The notes: generated by a model from the letters alone, not told the origin. A stretch of 64,000 nucleotides of DNA from Planctomycetota bacterium (GCA_016719295.1 JADKAF010000001.1:2356001-2420000), one strand, 5' to 3'; shown: positions 43,273 through 52,451, counted from the first letter of the stretch. Program-made: numbers and translations.

Positions 43273-43676
43273 CGACGGGCCCTCCTCGTGATGCCGCTCG
43301 CCATCAGGCGCTCGCGTTCACTGCCGCTGTGGGACGGCGGCAGATAGATGATGTCGACACGCACCTGACGCATCGTAGTCGACACTTCGATCATCGAGAG
43401 CCGCGCTTCGAATCGCGTGAGGTCCTCCACGGGCGAGCCCTGGAGCGCCTCGTGATCGAGCACCGCGCCGTCCAGGGCGACGAGGTTCTCCCACCCGACC
43501 TCGCTCATCTCGGCTTGTACGTGCCGCAGAAGCGCGTTGGACTGCTGAAGGAGGTGGGCCTGATGGTTCGCGGCCATGACTCCCGGCAGCGCCGAGAGGA
43601 TGCCGGTCGCGACCATCGCGATCACGGCGCCGAAGGCCGTCGTCTCCAGCAAGGAGAAGCCCCGCTGTGTGTGCAT
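43269..43676 (-). CDS. Prepilin-like protein, PilV/PilE type
   Basis: 135 aa. The prepilin signal is very short: MHTQRG|FSLLETTAFGAVIAM, with Gly before Phe, Glu at +5 and a hydrophobic helix, a textbook class III signal. The mature part is small and largely polar (SALLRHVQAEMSEVGWENL). A longer in-frame start exists upstream, but this ATG puts the signal directly at the N-terminus. It starts the pilin-like cassette, whose next two genes follow with 4-bp or near-zero gaps. Confidence 0.8.
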   Translation of the reverse strand: MHTQRGFSLLETTAFGAVIAMVATGILSALPGVMAANHQAHLLQQSNALLRHVQAEMSEVGWENLVALDGAVLDHEALQGSPVEDLTRFEARLSMIEVSTTMRQVRVDIIYLPPSHSGSERERLMASGITRRARR

Positions 43677-43828
43677 GGTTCCGTTCTCTCCGAGGACGCC
43701 ATGCAAGTCCGGGCAGAATTCCGGGGGGAGCGGACTTGCCTGCTCCGGAAAGATCGACACACGCCTCCGTTCATTGCGGAGCGCAGTCTTTTCCGAAGGG
43801 AAGCGATTTCGTTCGCGGCCCGCGAAGC

Positions 43829-44890
43829 TCAGCGGGGCGGCCAGACCAGCATGGCGTCGCCGTAGCTGTAGAAGCGGTAGCCGCGCTCGATCGCGAGGCG
43901 ATAGAGCTCGAAGAGCCGCTCTCGACCGATGAGCGCGGCGACGAGCAGCAGCAACGTGCTCTGCGGCAGGTGGAAGTTGGTGATCAAGCCATCGAAGGCG
44001 GCGACCTCGTCGCCGGGCTTCAGGAAGAGCTCGGTCCACCCGCTCCATGGCCGAGCCGCGCCGCTGGCGCGGCGCGCGCTCTCGAGCACGCGCGCGCTCG
44101 TCGTGCCGACGGCGATCACCCGTCCGCCGCTCGCGCGCGTCGCCGCGATGCGTTCGGCCGTCTCCGCAGAGAGCTCGCCCCACTCGGCGTGCATGCGGTG
44201 CTCCTCGACGCGCTCCGTGCGCATGGGCTCGAAGGTCCCGCGGCCGACGTGCAGCGTCACGAAGGCGCTTGCGACACCGCGCTGACGCAGGCGCTCCAGA
44301 AGCTCCGGAGTGAAGTGCAGGCCGGCGGTCGGCGCAGCCACCGAGCCCGGGCTGCGCGCGTAGACGGTCTGGTAGCGCTCGCGGTCGCTCGTCTCGCGAG
44401 GATCGCCGTCCTCGCCGCGGTGGATGTACGGCGGGAGCGGCACGTGCCCCGTGCGTCGGAGCTCCTCCTCGAGCGTCGAGCTCGCCCCCGGCGCGAGCTC
44501 GAGCTCGACCTCGGCGGCGCCGTCCTCGCCGCGCGCGAGGAAGCGCGCGAGGAGCGTGCCGCCGTCCAAGGGCACGAGCTCCCCGGGGCGCAAGCTGCGC
44601 CGCGAGCGCGTGAGCGCCCGCGCGCGAGCGCCTTCGCGCTGCAGCAGAAGGAGCTCCACCCGGCCGCCCGTCGCCCGCCGGCCGTAGAAGCGCGCGGGCT
44701 CCACCCGCGTATCGTTCATCACCAGGAGGTCGCCCTCCCGGAGCAGCTCGGGTAGCTCGCGAAAGACTCGGTGCTCCACGGCTCCCCCGTCCGGCGGCGC
44801 GAGCAGGAGACGCGCGGCATCGCGGGGCTCGACGGGTTCCTGAGCGATGAGCTCGGGGGGGAGTTCGAACTGGTAGTCGGCGAGCTGCAA
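43829..44890 (-). CDS. queA: tRNA preQ1(34) S-adenosylmethionine ribosyltransferase-isomerase
   Basis: 353 aa from a TTG start at 44890, giving LQLADYQFELPPELIAQEP, the conserved QueA N-terminus, and nearly the 356-aa length of E. coli QueA. Signature segments VMNDTRVEPARFYG, GSVAAPTAGLHFTPELLERL, HVGRGTFEPMR and NFHLPQSTLLLLVAAL are intact. It transfers the ribosyl part of SAM to preQ1 in tRNA, making epoxyqueuosine. A longer GTG start at 44935 is possible but less likely. Divergent from the glycosyltransferase gene. Confidence 0.95.
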   Translation of the reverse strand: MQLADYQFELPPELIAQEPVEPRDAARLLLAPPDGGAVEHRVFRELPELLREGDLLVMNDTRVEPARFYGRRATGGRVELLLLQREGARARALTRSRRSLRPGELVPLDGGTLLARFLARGEDGAAEVELELAPGASSTLEEELRRTGHVPLPPYIHRGEDGDPRETSDRERYQTVYARSPGSVAAPTAGLHFTPELLERLRQRGVASAFVTLHVGRGTFEPMRTERVEEHRMHAEWGELSAETAERIAATRASGGRVIAVGTTSARVLESARRASGAARPWSGWTELFLKPGDEVAAFDGLITNFHLPQSTLLLLVAALIGRERLFELYRLAIERGYRFYSYGDAMLVWPPR

Positions 44891-45138
44891 GCCTGTCGGC
44901 CTCGAGGAACGGGGGACGACCGGGCGCGTTGACACCGCCCACCCCGCCCCTAGGATGGCTGCCCTTTTCCCGCGGAGATGGGCGCCGGTCACCCCCGGCA
45001 CCCGACCCCGCGATCGCGCGCGAGAGGCGCGCCGCCTCGGCGGCCGCTGGAGCGCCACGTCTTCCTAGCATCGCGAGGGATGTCCTTCCAGGCGCAGAGC
45101 CGGGAGGCCTTTCGTCGCCGTGCCTCGGAGTCGCGCCT
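44891..45138. other. Divergent intergenic region (248 bp)
   Basis: It separates queA and the glycosyltransferase gene. A strong sigma-70 type promoter for the plus strand is found at 44929-44956. No gene is seen. Confidence 0.5.
44929..44956 (+). promoter_or_regulatory. Sigma-70-type promoter for the glycosyltransferase gene
   Basis: A perfect TTGACA box (44929-44934), 16-bp spacer and TAGGAT (44951-44956) give a good housekeeping promoter. Transcription would start near 44963, leaving a 5' leader of about 175 nt before the GTG start at 45139. Confidence 0.65.
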
Positions 45139-46668
45139 GTGTTCGAGAAGATCATCTTCGTCGCGTACTTCGCGACCCTGCTCGTCCTCGCCGCTTACGG
45201 CTGCCACCGCTATGTGCTGGTGTACATGCTGTACCGCTACCGCAAGCAGCGCGCGCAGGTTCCGGAGCAGCGCTTCGCCGATCAGGACCTCCCCAAGGTC
45301 ACGATCCAGCTGCCGATCTTCAACGAGCGCTACGTCGTCGATCGCCTGATCGACTGCGTGGCCGGGCTGGACTACCCGCGCGACCGCTTCGAGATCCAGG
45401 TGCTCGACGACTCCACGGACGACACGACCGAGATCGCCGGGCGCAAGGTCGAGGAGTGGAAGGCGAAGGGCCTCGACATCACGCTCATCCACCGCACCGA
45501 CCGCACCGGCTACAAGGCCGGAGCGCTCGAGAACGGCTTGAAGCACGCGAAGGGAGAGCTCGTCGCGATCTTCGACGCCGACTTCGTCCCGGATGCCGAC
45601 TTCCTGCGCTGCACGGTGCACCACTTCACGAAGAAGGAAGTCGGCCTCGTCCAGATGCGCTGGGGCCATCTCAACCGCGACTACTCGCTGCTCACCCGCG
45701 CGCAGGCCGTGCTGCTCGACGGCCACTTCGTGGTCGAGAGCCCGGCGCGCTTCCGCTCCGGACGCTTCTTCAACTTCAACGGCACCGCCGGGATCTGGCG
45801 CAAGCGCGCCATCGAGGAGGCGGGCGGCTGGGAGCACGACACGCTGACGGAGGACATGGACCTCTCGTATCGCGCGCAGATGAAGGGCTGGCGCTTCATC
45901 TATCTCGACGACCTCACCGCCCCCGCCGAGCTCCCGGCGCAGATGGCGGCGTTCAAGACGCAGCAGCACCGCTGGGCGAAGGGCCAGACGCAGACCTGCC
46001 TGAAGCTCTTCAAGCCGGTGATGAACGCCGAGCTGCCGTTTCGCATCAAGCTCGAGGCCTTCTTCCACCTCACGGGGAACTTCTGCTACCTGCTGATGGT
46101 GCTGCTCTCGATGCTCATGCTGCCGATGATGCTGGTCCGCATCCGCATGGGCGACTGGGAGCTCGGCTACTTCTTCGACATGAGCCTCTTCATGGCGGCG
46201 AGCGTGTCGGTGATCTGGTTCTACGCCGTCTCGCAGTACGAGGGCTACAAGGACTGGAAGAGCCGGCTGTGGTACTTCCCGCTGGTGCTCGCGCTGGGCA
46301 TCGGGATGTGCATCAACAACACGCGGGCGGTGCTCGAAGCGCTCTTCGGCCACGAGTCCCCGTTCGTGCGCACGCCGAAGCACGCGCTCGGCAACGGCGA
46401 CGCGCAGAAGCACGGCTGGCGCGGCTCGCGCTACGTCTCGAGCTTCAAGCTGAAGAACCTGCTGACGCTCGTCGAGCTCGGCATGGGCGCCTACTTCGTG
46501 GTCGTCGTGGCGATCGCCTTCTGGCACCAGCTGTGGGTCTCGGGCGCGCTGCTCAGCCTGTTCATGATCGGCTTCTTCTGGGTCGGCGGGCTCACGCTGA
46601 TGCACGGGCGCGGCAAGGGCGCCGTCCCCACCGAGGAAGCCGGGGGGACCGAGGTCGCCGCGAGCTGA
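45139..46668 (+). CDS. CslA-like GT2 family processive glycosyltransferase
   Basis: 509 aa from a GTG start. N-terminal transmembrane helix (residues 5-25), GT2 catalytic domain with QVLDDSTDDTTEIA, the D146-A-D148 donor site (AIFDADFVPD), T237-E-D (TLTEDMDLSYR) and QQHRW at 275-279 (QxxRW), then several C-terminal helices (from about 310). This D, DxD, TED, QxxRW series marks processive beta-glycan synthases such as cellulose or mannan synthase; overall it resembles plant CslA/bacterial glucomannan-type synthases. The product and sugar donor are not determinable. No cellulose synthase BcsB or PilZ genes are nearby. Confidence 0.88.
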   Translation: MFEKIIFVAYFATLLVLAAYGCHRYVLVYMLYRYRKQRAQVPEQRFADQDLPKVTIQLPIFNERYVVDRLIDCVAGLDYPRDRFEIQVLDDSTDDTTEIAGRKVEEWKAKGLDITLIHRTDRTGYKAGALENGLKHAKGELVAIFDADFVPDADFLRCTVHHFTKKEVGLVQMRWGHLNRDYSLLTRAQAVLLDGHFVVESPARFRSGRFFNFNGTAGIWRKRAIEEAGGWEHDTLTEDMDLSYRAQMKGWRFIYLDDLTAPAELPAQMAAFKTQQHRWAKGQTQTCLKLFKPVMNAELPFRIKLEAFFHLTGNFCYLLMVLLSMLMLPMMLVRIRMGDWELGYFFDMSLFMAASVSVIWFYAVSQYEGYKDWKSRLWYFPLVLALGIGMCINNTRAVLEALFGHESPFVRTPKHALGNGDAQKHGWRGSRYVSSFKLKNLLTLVELGMGAYFVVVVAIAFWHQLWVSGALLSLFMIGFFWVGGLTLMHGRGKGAVPTEEAGGTEVAAS

Positions 46669-46696
46669 GCCTCGCGCTAGCGATCGCGTCGGGCGA

Positions 46697-47899
46697 TCAG
46701 CTCGCGCCGCGGGCCCAGGCGAGCAAGCGCTCGTGCTGGGCCGAGAAGTCGTGGTCCCCACCGCCGAGCGGCGCCTTGAAGAACGGCGCCAGCGCGGTGA
46801 TCGGCCCGCTCTCGTTGCGCCGCGCGGCGAGATCGAGAAAGCGCACGAGATCGAGGACCAGCGGCGCGGCGAGCGCCGAATCGCTGCCGGTCCAGGTGAA
46901 CTGCAGCGACATGCGCGCGCCGAGGAAGCCCTCGAAGTGCACGAAGTCCATCGCGGTCTTCCAGTCGCCGAGCGACGGCAGCAAGTCGATCGAGACGTGC
47001 GAGTGGAGCGCGGGATCGCCGAGGAGCTCCCTCAGCACGCGGTCCTTGTTGCGCACCTTCGCGGCCTTGTGGTCGGGATCGGTGAGCACGCGTCCGTCGC
47101 GGTTGCCGAGCATGTTGTAGCCATGCCAGCCGAGGACGCGTAGGCGGCGCTTGGCGAACATCGGCGCGAGCACGGTCTTCAGGAGCGTCTCGCCCGTCTT
47201 GCCGTCCTGCCCCGCGAGCGGCACGCCGAGCTCGTGCGCGCGGGCGAGCAAGGCTGGCGCGCTCGCGCCGATCGAAGGCGTGAAGTTGAGATAGGGGCAG
47301 CGCTCCTCGATCGCGGCGCAGGCATAGAGCAGCGACGCCGGCAGCTCGGCTCCCGATTCGAGCGCGGTGCGCCAGCTCGTCGGGTCCAGAGCTTCTCTCG
47401 GGCATGCCGCGCCGGCTTCTGCGCTCGCGAGATGCACCACAACCACGCGCTCCAAGCGCTCCGCGGCGCGGAACGCGCGCAGATCGGCGCGCAGACGCTC
47501 GACGGCGGCGAGGCCACGCTCGCCGCTCGACTCGCAGGCGCCGACGAGCTCCGCCTCGCAGCGCTGCACGATCCCGGGACGAACGCGCGCATCGATCGCC
47601 CGAGCCTCGGCCTCGAGTTCCTCCAGCAGCGCCGCGGGTAGGATCCCTGCGCGCACGAGCTCGACGCCGGCTTCGCGCAGCGTGCCCGGACGGACCTCGT
47701 GTCCGCCGAAGACGAGCGCATCGAAAGGCGCGAGACCGAGACCGGCGAAGCTCGGATCCTCGCTGACGAGGCCGAGGGGCTCGAGGCGCAGCGCGGCCAG
47801 GCCCGCGGCACCATAGGCTGCGCAGGTCGCGACCGCGCCCCGCGCACCGATCACCCAGACACCGATCCGCCGCGGCTGTGCGCCTTGCTGCGCGTTCAA
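46697..47899 (-). CDS. Inositol-3-phosphate synthase
   Basis: 400 aa from a TTG start with an AGGCG ribosome site. The NAD-binding N-terminus IGVWVIGARGAVATCAAYG, the GQDGKTGETLLKTVLAPMF active-site segment, YNMLGNRDGRVL and HVSIDLLPSLGDWKTA are typical of myo-inositol-1-phosphate synthases. It converts glucose-6-phosphate to 1D-myo-inositol 3-phosphate. The product could feed inositol phospholipids or glycans. It is convergent with the CslA-like gene. TTG and the upstream stop overlap by TTGA, implying coupling with the membrane protein gene. Confidence 0.93.
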   Translation of the reverse strand: MNAQQGAQPRRIGVWVIGARGAVATCAAYGAAGLAALRLEPLGLVSEDPSFAGLGLAPFDALVFGGHEVRPGTLREAGVELVRAGILPAALLEELEAEARAIDARVRPGIVQRCEAELVGACESSGERGLAAVERLRADLRAFRAAERLERVVVVHLASAEAGAACPREALDPTSWRTALESGAELPASLLYACAAIEERCPYLNFTPSIGASAPALLARAHELGVPLAGQDGKTGETLLKTVLAPMFAKRRLRVLGWHGYNMLGNRDGRVLTDPDHKAAKVRNKDRVLRELLGDPALHSHVSIDLLPSLGDWKTAMDFVHFEGFLGARMSLQFTWTGSDSALAAPLVLDLVRFLDLAARRNESGPITALAPFFKAPLGGGDHDFSAQHERLLAWARGAS

Positions 47900-48780
47900 T
47901 CACGCCTCCCGAAGTAGCGAGCCACGCAGCGCCGGTAGCGCTCGGGCAGCTCGGCCCACGCCGTGTTCCCCGCGTGGGCCCCTCCCGCACCCGAGCTCGA
48001 GGCATCGGCGGCAGGGCCCGTCGCTGCGCCGGGGGCGGACGCATCGGAGCCGCCGTGGGCTCCGCGTTGGGACGCGTCCGCCGCGGTCGCGGGGCGCGAC
48101 ATGCTACTGTCGGCACGCGGGCGAGCGTAGCTCTTGCTCAAGCGCTCCATCCGCTCGGCGAACTCCGCGCCCTCGAGCGCGCCGGCGTCCCGTTGCGCGC
48201 GGAGCGCCGCGGCCTCGCGCGCCAGCTCGGCCTCGCTCGACGCGTCCTTCGCCGCGGAGGAGGCCGCGCTCGTATCCGCGAGAGCCTCCGAAGCCGCCAG
48301 CGCGAGCAGTGCCGCGCCTTGCCGCTCGCGCTCGGTCGCGACGCCGAGAGTCGCCGCCGCGGCGAAGAGCGCGCCGCCGAGCACCAGCCAGCACGCAGGG
48401 CGCACGCTCAGCGTGGCGGGAAAGGTCGCCAAGCGCAGACGACGCACGAGATCGCGCGCGGCGAGCGCGCCGAGCGGCGCTTCGTGCGCGCACTCCAGCG
48501 CCGCGCCGAGCGCGCCGTCGCAGGCGAGCCGTCGCTCGATCTCGCTCCAGCTGCGCTCGGTGGAGCGGCGCAGCTCGCGTGCCGTTCCGCCGAGCGCCAC
48601 CGCGCCGAGCAGCGCCGCGAGCGCCGGGCTCCACCAGGCGCACGAAGCGAGCGCGAGAGAGAGCGCCAGCGCGAGGAGCGCCAGCTCCTGCAGCGCTCGG
48701 CGGCGCCACGGCGCCGCCGAGCGGCGCAGCTCGCGCACGAGCTCGCCCGCCGCCGGGGAGATGGCGCGCGCGTTCCGCAT
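47896..48780 (-). CDS. Hypothetical membrane protein
   Basis: 294 aa. Two hydrophobic stretches near the N-terminus (ELALLALALSLALAS, PALAALLGAVALGG) and another at about 125-150 (LVLGGALFAAAATLGVA), with an amphipathic helical region (RSTERSWSEIERRLACDG) between. The C-terminal third is low-complexity Ala/Ser/Gly, ending in PERYRRCVARYFGRRD. I do not recognise the family; the C-terminal RYRxxVxRYF ending is shared by various planctomycete proteins of unknown role (from memory, not searched). Its stop overlaps the start of the inositol-phosphate synthase gene. Confidence 0.55.
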   Translation of the reverse strand: MRNARAISPAAGELVRELRRSAAPWRRRALQELALLALALSLALASCAWWSPALAALLGAVALGGTARELRRSTERSWSEIERRLACDGALGAALECAHEAPLGALAARDLVRRLRLATFPATLSVRPACWLVLGGALFAAAATLGVATERERQGAALLALAASEALADTSAASSAAKDASSEAELAREAAALRAQRDAGALEGAEFAERMERLSKSYARPRADSSMSRPATAADASQRGAHGGSDASAPGAATGPAADASSSGAGGAHAGNTAWAELPERYRRCVARYFGRRD

Positions 48781-48799
48781 GACGTCGACGAAGCGCGCC

Positions 48800-49681
48800 T
48801 CAGCGCGCCGTCGCTTCGCGCTCGCGCCGCGTGAGGACGACTTCCACGGCCGTGCCGCGCTCCGGCACGAGCGTGTGGTTGGGCCAGAAGATCGGGCGCA
48901 GCGCCAACGGGTGCGGGTTCGTGAACACCTGCGCTCCTCCGGCGAAGTAGCAGATGGAGATCACGTCGCCTTCGACATCGGCGGCGAAGTACTCGGGGTC
49001 CTTGGCGGAGGGCTTCACGAAGCGCGAGCCGAGGAAGACCCACGAGGTGTACGGCATGACGCGCCCGTCGTGCTCGGTGACGACGAGGTCCTCCGCGCGA
49101 TAGCTGCGGCGCCGGCCGTTCTCCTCCCAAGAGACGTAGACGAAGAGGCCGTCGCCCTCGGGCGCGAGGATGTCGTGCGTGCGCGCGCCGGAGCGCACCT
49201 CGTCCTCGGTCGGGAAGGGCTCGCGCTCGACCCAGCTCACGTTGCGACCGGGCTTCAACCCGAGGAGATGGACCGCGGTCGTGATCGCCGAGGGACGCGC
49301 GCCCGTGACGAGCAGACTCTCGTGCTCCGCGCCGCGATCGTTCACGAGGAGGAACTCGAGCGGCATGCGAGGACTGCCGATCCGCGCTTGCAAGCGCAGC
49401 TCCTCTGCTTCGAGATCGAGGGTCACGCCAGCCTTCGCGAGCGAGGCGACGAGAGCGGCGCGGACCTCGGCGGCCTGCGCTTCCGAGGCGACGCGCGCGG
49501 GATCGCTCTCGCGTGTCGCGACGTCCTCGCGATGCTGGCCCAAGCGGCGCCACGCCTCGTCGCCGCGCGCTCCGGGGTTGCCCGGCACGGGCCCCTGGCG
49601 CTCCGGCGGAGGATCCTGGGAGACGGAGAGCAAGGCGGCGAGCGTCGCAGGGAGCGACAGCCAAGTGCAGAGTGAGCTCAT
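48800..49681 (-). CDS. YdjY-domain secreted protein
   Basis: 293 aa. Signal peptide MSSLCTWLSLPATLAALLSVSQ at 49681. From about residue 75 the YdjY domain is plain: VTLDLEAEELRLQARIG, PLEFLLVNDRGAEHESLLVT, ARPSAITTAVHLLGL, SYRAEDLVV, SWVFLGSRFV and YFAADVEGDVISICYF. YdjY proteins are exported and of unknown biochemical role, sometimes encoded near redox proteins. Here it precedes a membrane protein and an inositol-phosphate synthase on the same strand. It is divergent from the MocR regulator. Confidence 0.82.
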   Translation of the reverse strand: MSSLCTWLSLPATLAALLSVSQDPPPERQGPVPGNPGARGDEAWRRLGQHREDVATRESDPARVASEAQAAEVRAALVASLAKAGVTLDLEAEELRLQARIGSPRMPLEFLLVNDRGAEHESLLVTGARPSAITTAVHLLGLKPGRNVSWVEREPFPTEDEVRSGARTHDILAPEGDGLFVYVSWEENGRRRSYRAEDLVVTEHDGRVMPYTSWVFLGSRFVKPSAKDPEYFAADVEGDVISICYFAGGAQVFTNPHPLALRPIFWPNHTLVPERGTAVEVVLTRREREATAR

Positions 49682-49850
49682 CGGGAACGCGTACCTCGAA
49701 GGCGCAGCCGCGCGAGGATAGGCCGAAGCACCGAGAACGGCGAGCGACGGACGGGGTTCGCGGGGCCCGCTGCGGATTGGATGCCTCCAATCAGCCGTCA
49801 CAGCAGGCCATTTCCTCGCAGAGGGCTTGCAGCACGCGTCCATTGTCGCT
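49682..49850. other. Divergent intergenic region with palindromes
   Basis: It separates the YdjY gene and the MocR regulator. The perfect palindrome at 49775-49792 and a related inverted pair just inside the regulator gene are candidate operators. No -35/-10 pair can be named with confidence. Confidence 0.5.
49775..49792 (+). promoter_or_regulatory. Candidate operator of the MocR regulator
   Basis: GATTGGA-TGCC-TCCAATC is a perfect 7-bp inverted repeat upstream of the regulator start codon. Similar half-sites (TCCAT, ATGGA, GTCCAAT, ATTGGAC) recur at 49839-49889 overlapping the start. Dimeric MocR proteins commonly bind such repeats near their own promoters. Confidence 0.5.
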
Positions 49851-51419
49851 ATGGATGGCCGTCCAATCCTTCGGGATCTCCCATTGGACCGATCCATCCT
49901 TCTCGACCGCGACGCCGACGCTCCGCTGTATCGCCAGATCGCCGCGGATCTCGTCGCCTCGATCCGCTCGGGCGCGCGGTCGCCCGGCGAACGCCTGCCG
50001 GCGACGCGTGAGCTCGCCCAGGAGCTCGGCGTGAATCGGATCACCGTGCAGCTCGCCTACCGGCACCTGCAAGACGAGGGCTGGATCCGCAGCCACGTGG
50101 GCCAAGGTAGCTTCGTCGCGGCGCAGCCGCCCGGCACCGCCGCCGAGAGCGCGGCTCGCGACGGCGTCGTTCGCGCGAGCGCCGAGCCGCGAGCGGAGCG
50201 CAGCCTCTGCACGGCGGCCGTCGAGCGACTCTTCGAGCGCGCGCGCTCGCGCGCGGCATGGCCGGAGGTCGGCTCGGACGCGATCGACTTCAGCGGACGT
50301 GTTCCCGACGAGCGCCTCTTCGACGTCGACGGCTTCCGCCACGCCGTCGATCGCGCGCTCGCGCTCCGCGGCGCGGAGCTCTTGCAGTACGGTCCCCCGG
50401 CGGGCGACGAGGGCCTGCGCTCGTGGATCGCCGAGCGGCTGCGCTCTCGCGGCATCGCGGCGCAAGCCGCCGACGTGCTCTTGGTGAACGGCGCGCAGCA
50501 GGGGCTCAGCCTCGTCGCGCAATCGCTGGCCTCGAGCGGCGAGCGCGTCGCGTGCGAGCGCCCGACCTACCATCAAGCGCTCGACATCTTCGGCGGGCTC
50601 GGCCTGCGCGTCGCCGGGCTGCCGCTCGGCGAACGCGGCCCCAGCGTCGCTCATCTGCAGGAGCTCCTGCGCGCGGATCGCCCGCGCCTGCTGTACACGA
50701 TGCCGGAGTTCCAGAACCCGACCGGCACGACGCAGGCGCCCGAGACGCGCCGTGCCTTGGTCGAAGCCGCAGCCAGCGCCGGCGTGCCGCTCGTCGAGGA
50801 CGACTTCGAGCACGAGCTGCGCTTCCGCGGCACGACTCCGTTAGCGCTCGCCGCCCATCCGGGCGCACGCCACGTGATCCACCTCGGGACCTTCTCGAAG
50901 GGGCTCTTCCCCGGCGTGCGCGTGGGCTGGATCCACGCCGCGCCGGCGCTGCTCGCGCGCATCGCGCAGCTGAAGCGCACCCTCGATCTCGGAGGCGGCA
51001 CCCTGATCCAGGCCGCGCTGGGTGAGTTCGTCGCGACGGGCGCCTACGAGCGCCACCTCGAAGTGCTCCGCCGCTCGCTGGCGCAGAAGCACGCCGCGGC
51101 GCAGGAAGCGCTGCAGCGCCACTTCGCCGGACGCGCGCGCTGGACCGCTCCCGACGGAGGCTACGGCGTGTGGGTCGAGCTGGAGGAGAGCGTCGATGCG
51201 CCGCGCCTCCAGCGCCATGCCGCTCGCGAAGGGGTCGTTTACACCCCGGGCGAGCTCTTCTACGACACGCCGCCGGAGCGCACCTGCCTGCGGCTCTCGT
51301 TGTCGCGCGTCGATGTCGAGCGCATCGAGCCCGGTCTGCAGCGCTTGGCGCGCGCGCTCGACGGCGCGCGGCGCGCGATCGGCTTCCGCTCGCCGGCGAG
51401 CGCGATGCCCGTGCTCTAG
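49851..51419 (+). CDS. PdxR-like MocR-family transcriptional regulator
   Basis: 522 aa. An N-terminal GntR winged helix (residues 30-105: PLYRQIAADLVASIRSGARS, SPGERLPATRELAQELGVNR) is fused to a fold-type I aminotransferase domain with PLP-binding Lys350 in TFSKGLFPGVRVGW and NPTGTTQ before it. Such proteins sense PLP. The pdxS and pdxT genes follow on the same strand (99-bp gap), so it is very likely the PdxR-type regulator of vitamin B6 synthesis, though PdxR is more often divergent to pdxST. The ATG at 49851 is preferred over a TTG at 49827. Confidence 0.88.
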   Translation: MDGRPILRDLPLDRSILLDRDADAPLYRQIAADLVASIRSGARSPGERLPATRELAQELGVNRITVQLAYRHLQDEGWIRSHVGQGSFVAAQPPGTAAESAARDGVVRASAEPRAERSLCTAAVERLFERARSRAAWPEVGSDAIDFSGRVPDERLFDVDGFRHAVDRALALRGAELLQYGPPAGDEGLRSWIAERLRSRGIAAQAADVLLVNGAQQGLSLVAQSLASSGERVACERPTYHQALDIFGGLGLRVAGLPLGERGPSVAHLQELLRADRPRLLYTMPEFQNPTGTTQAPETRRALVEAAASAGVPLVEDDFEHELRFRGTTPLALAAHPGARHVIHLGTFSKGLFPGVRVGWIHAAPALLARIAQLKRTLDLGGGTLIQAALGEFVATGAYERHLEVLRRSLAQKHAAAQEALQRHFAGRARWTAPDGGYGVWVELEESVDAPRLQRHAAREGVVYTPGELFYDTPPERTCLRLSLSRVDVERIEPGLQRLARALDGARRAIGFRSPASAMPVL

Positions 51420-51517
51420 CGCCCACGCGGAGCGGCCTCCGCGAGGACGCCGCGCCGCCTCGGAACGCCTCTGATTCCACCGAAGAAGACCGCCACGAAG
51501 AAACGAGGATCCCTGCG

Positions 51518-52417
51518 ATGAAAGACTGGTTGCGCGATGGCCCCGTCGACCTCCGTACGAAGATCGGCCTGGCCGAGATGCTGAAGGGCGGCGTCATCAT
51601 GGACGTCACCACGGCGGATCAGGCGAAGATCGCCGAGGACGCCGGAGCCGTGGCCGTGATGGCGCTGGAGCGCGTTCCCGCCGACATCCGCAAGGAAGGC
51701 GGCGTCGCGCGCATGGCCGACCTCCGCATCGTGCGGACGATCCAGGAGTCGGTCTCGATCCCCGTCATGGCGAAGTGCCGCATCGGCCACTTCGTCGAGG
51801 CCGAGGTGCTGCAGGCGCTCGGCGTCGACTTCGTCGACGAGAGCGAGGTGCTGACCCCGGCCGACGATCAGTACCACGTCGACAAGCACGCCTTCCGCGT
51901 GCCGTTCGTCTGCGGCTGCCGCAATCTCGGCGAAGCTCTGCGACGCGTCGGCGAAGGTGCGGCGATGATGCGCACGAAGGGCGAGGCCGGCAGCGGCAAC
52001 ATCGTGGAAGCGGTGCGCCATCTGCGCACGCTGACCTCGGAGATGCGCCGCTTGACGACGCTGCGCGACGACGAGCTGATGACGACGGCGAAGGATCTCG
52101 GCGCGCCGTACGAGCTGGTGAAGGACGTCGCGAAGCGCGGGAAGCTCCCGGTGCCCAACTTCGCCGCCGGCGGCATCGCCACGCCCGCGGATGCGGCGCT
52201 CTGCATGCGCCTCGGCGCGGAGACGGTCTTCGTCGGCTCCGGTATCTTCAAGTCCGAGAACCCCGCGCGCCTCGCCGCGGCGATCGTGAAGGCCACCGCG
52301 CGCTTCGAGGATCCGGACATCCTGGTCGAGGTCTCGATGGACCTCGGTCGCGCGATGGCCGGCATCGAGATGTCGAAGCTCGCGCCGAGCGAGCGCCTGC
52401 AGGAGCGCGGCTGGTAG
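51518..52417 (+). CDS. pdxS: Pyridoxal 5'-phosphate synthase lyase subunit
   Basis: 299 aa. Catalytic residues follow the family with an offset of +5 from B. subtilis: D29 (VIMDVTTADQ), K86 (PVMAKCRIGH) and K154 (MMRTKGEAGSGN). GGIATPADAALCMRLGAETV and VGSGIFKSENPA are intact. PdxS combines ribose 5-phosphate, glyceraldehyde 3-phosphate and ammonia into PLP, with PdxT supplying ammonia. Gene order regulator-pdxS-pdxT is compact, with 34 bp between pdxS and pdxT. Confidence 0.97.
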   Translation: MKDWLRDGPVDLRTKIGLAEMLKGGVIMDVTTADQAKIAEDAGAVAVMALERVPADIRKEGGVARMADLRIVRTIQESVSIPVMAKCRIGHFVEAEVLQALGVDFVDESEVLTPADDQYHVDKHAFRVPFVCGCRNLGEALRRVGEGAAMMRTKGEAGSGNIVEAVRHLRTLTSEMRRLTTLRDDELMTTAKDLGAPYELVKDVAKRGKLPVPNFAAGGIATPADAALCMRLGAETVFVGSGIFKSENPARLAAAIVKATARFEDPDILVEVSMDLGRAMAGIEMSKLAPSERLQERGW

Positions 52418-52451
52418 GCCGACGGCAACGAACGAGAACCGGAGCCCTCCG

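Noticed and set aside
46669..46696. Bidirectional terminator between the CslA-like and inositol-phosphate synthase genes
   Set aside because: Only a 6-bp GATCGC/GCGATC stem with a bulge is visible and it lies mostly inside the coding ends, so it is too weak to list.
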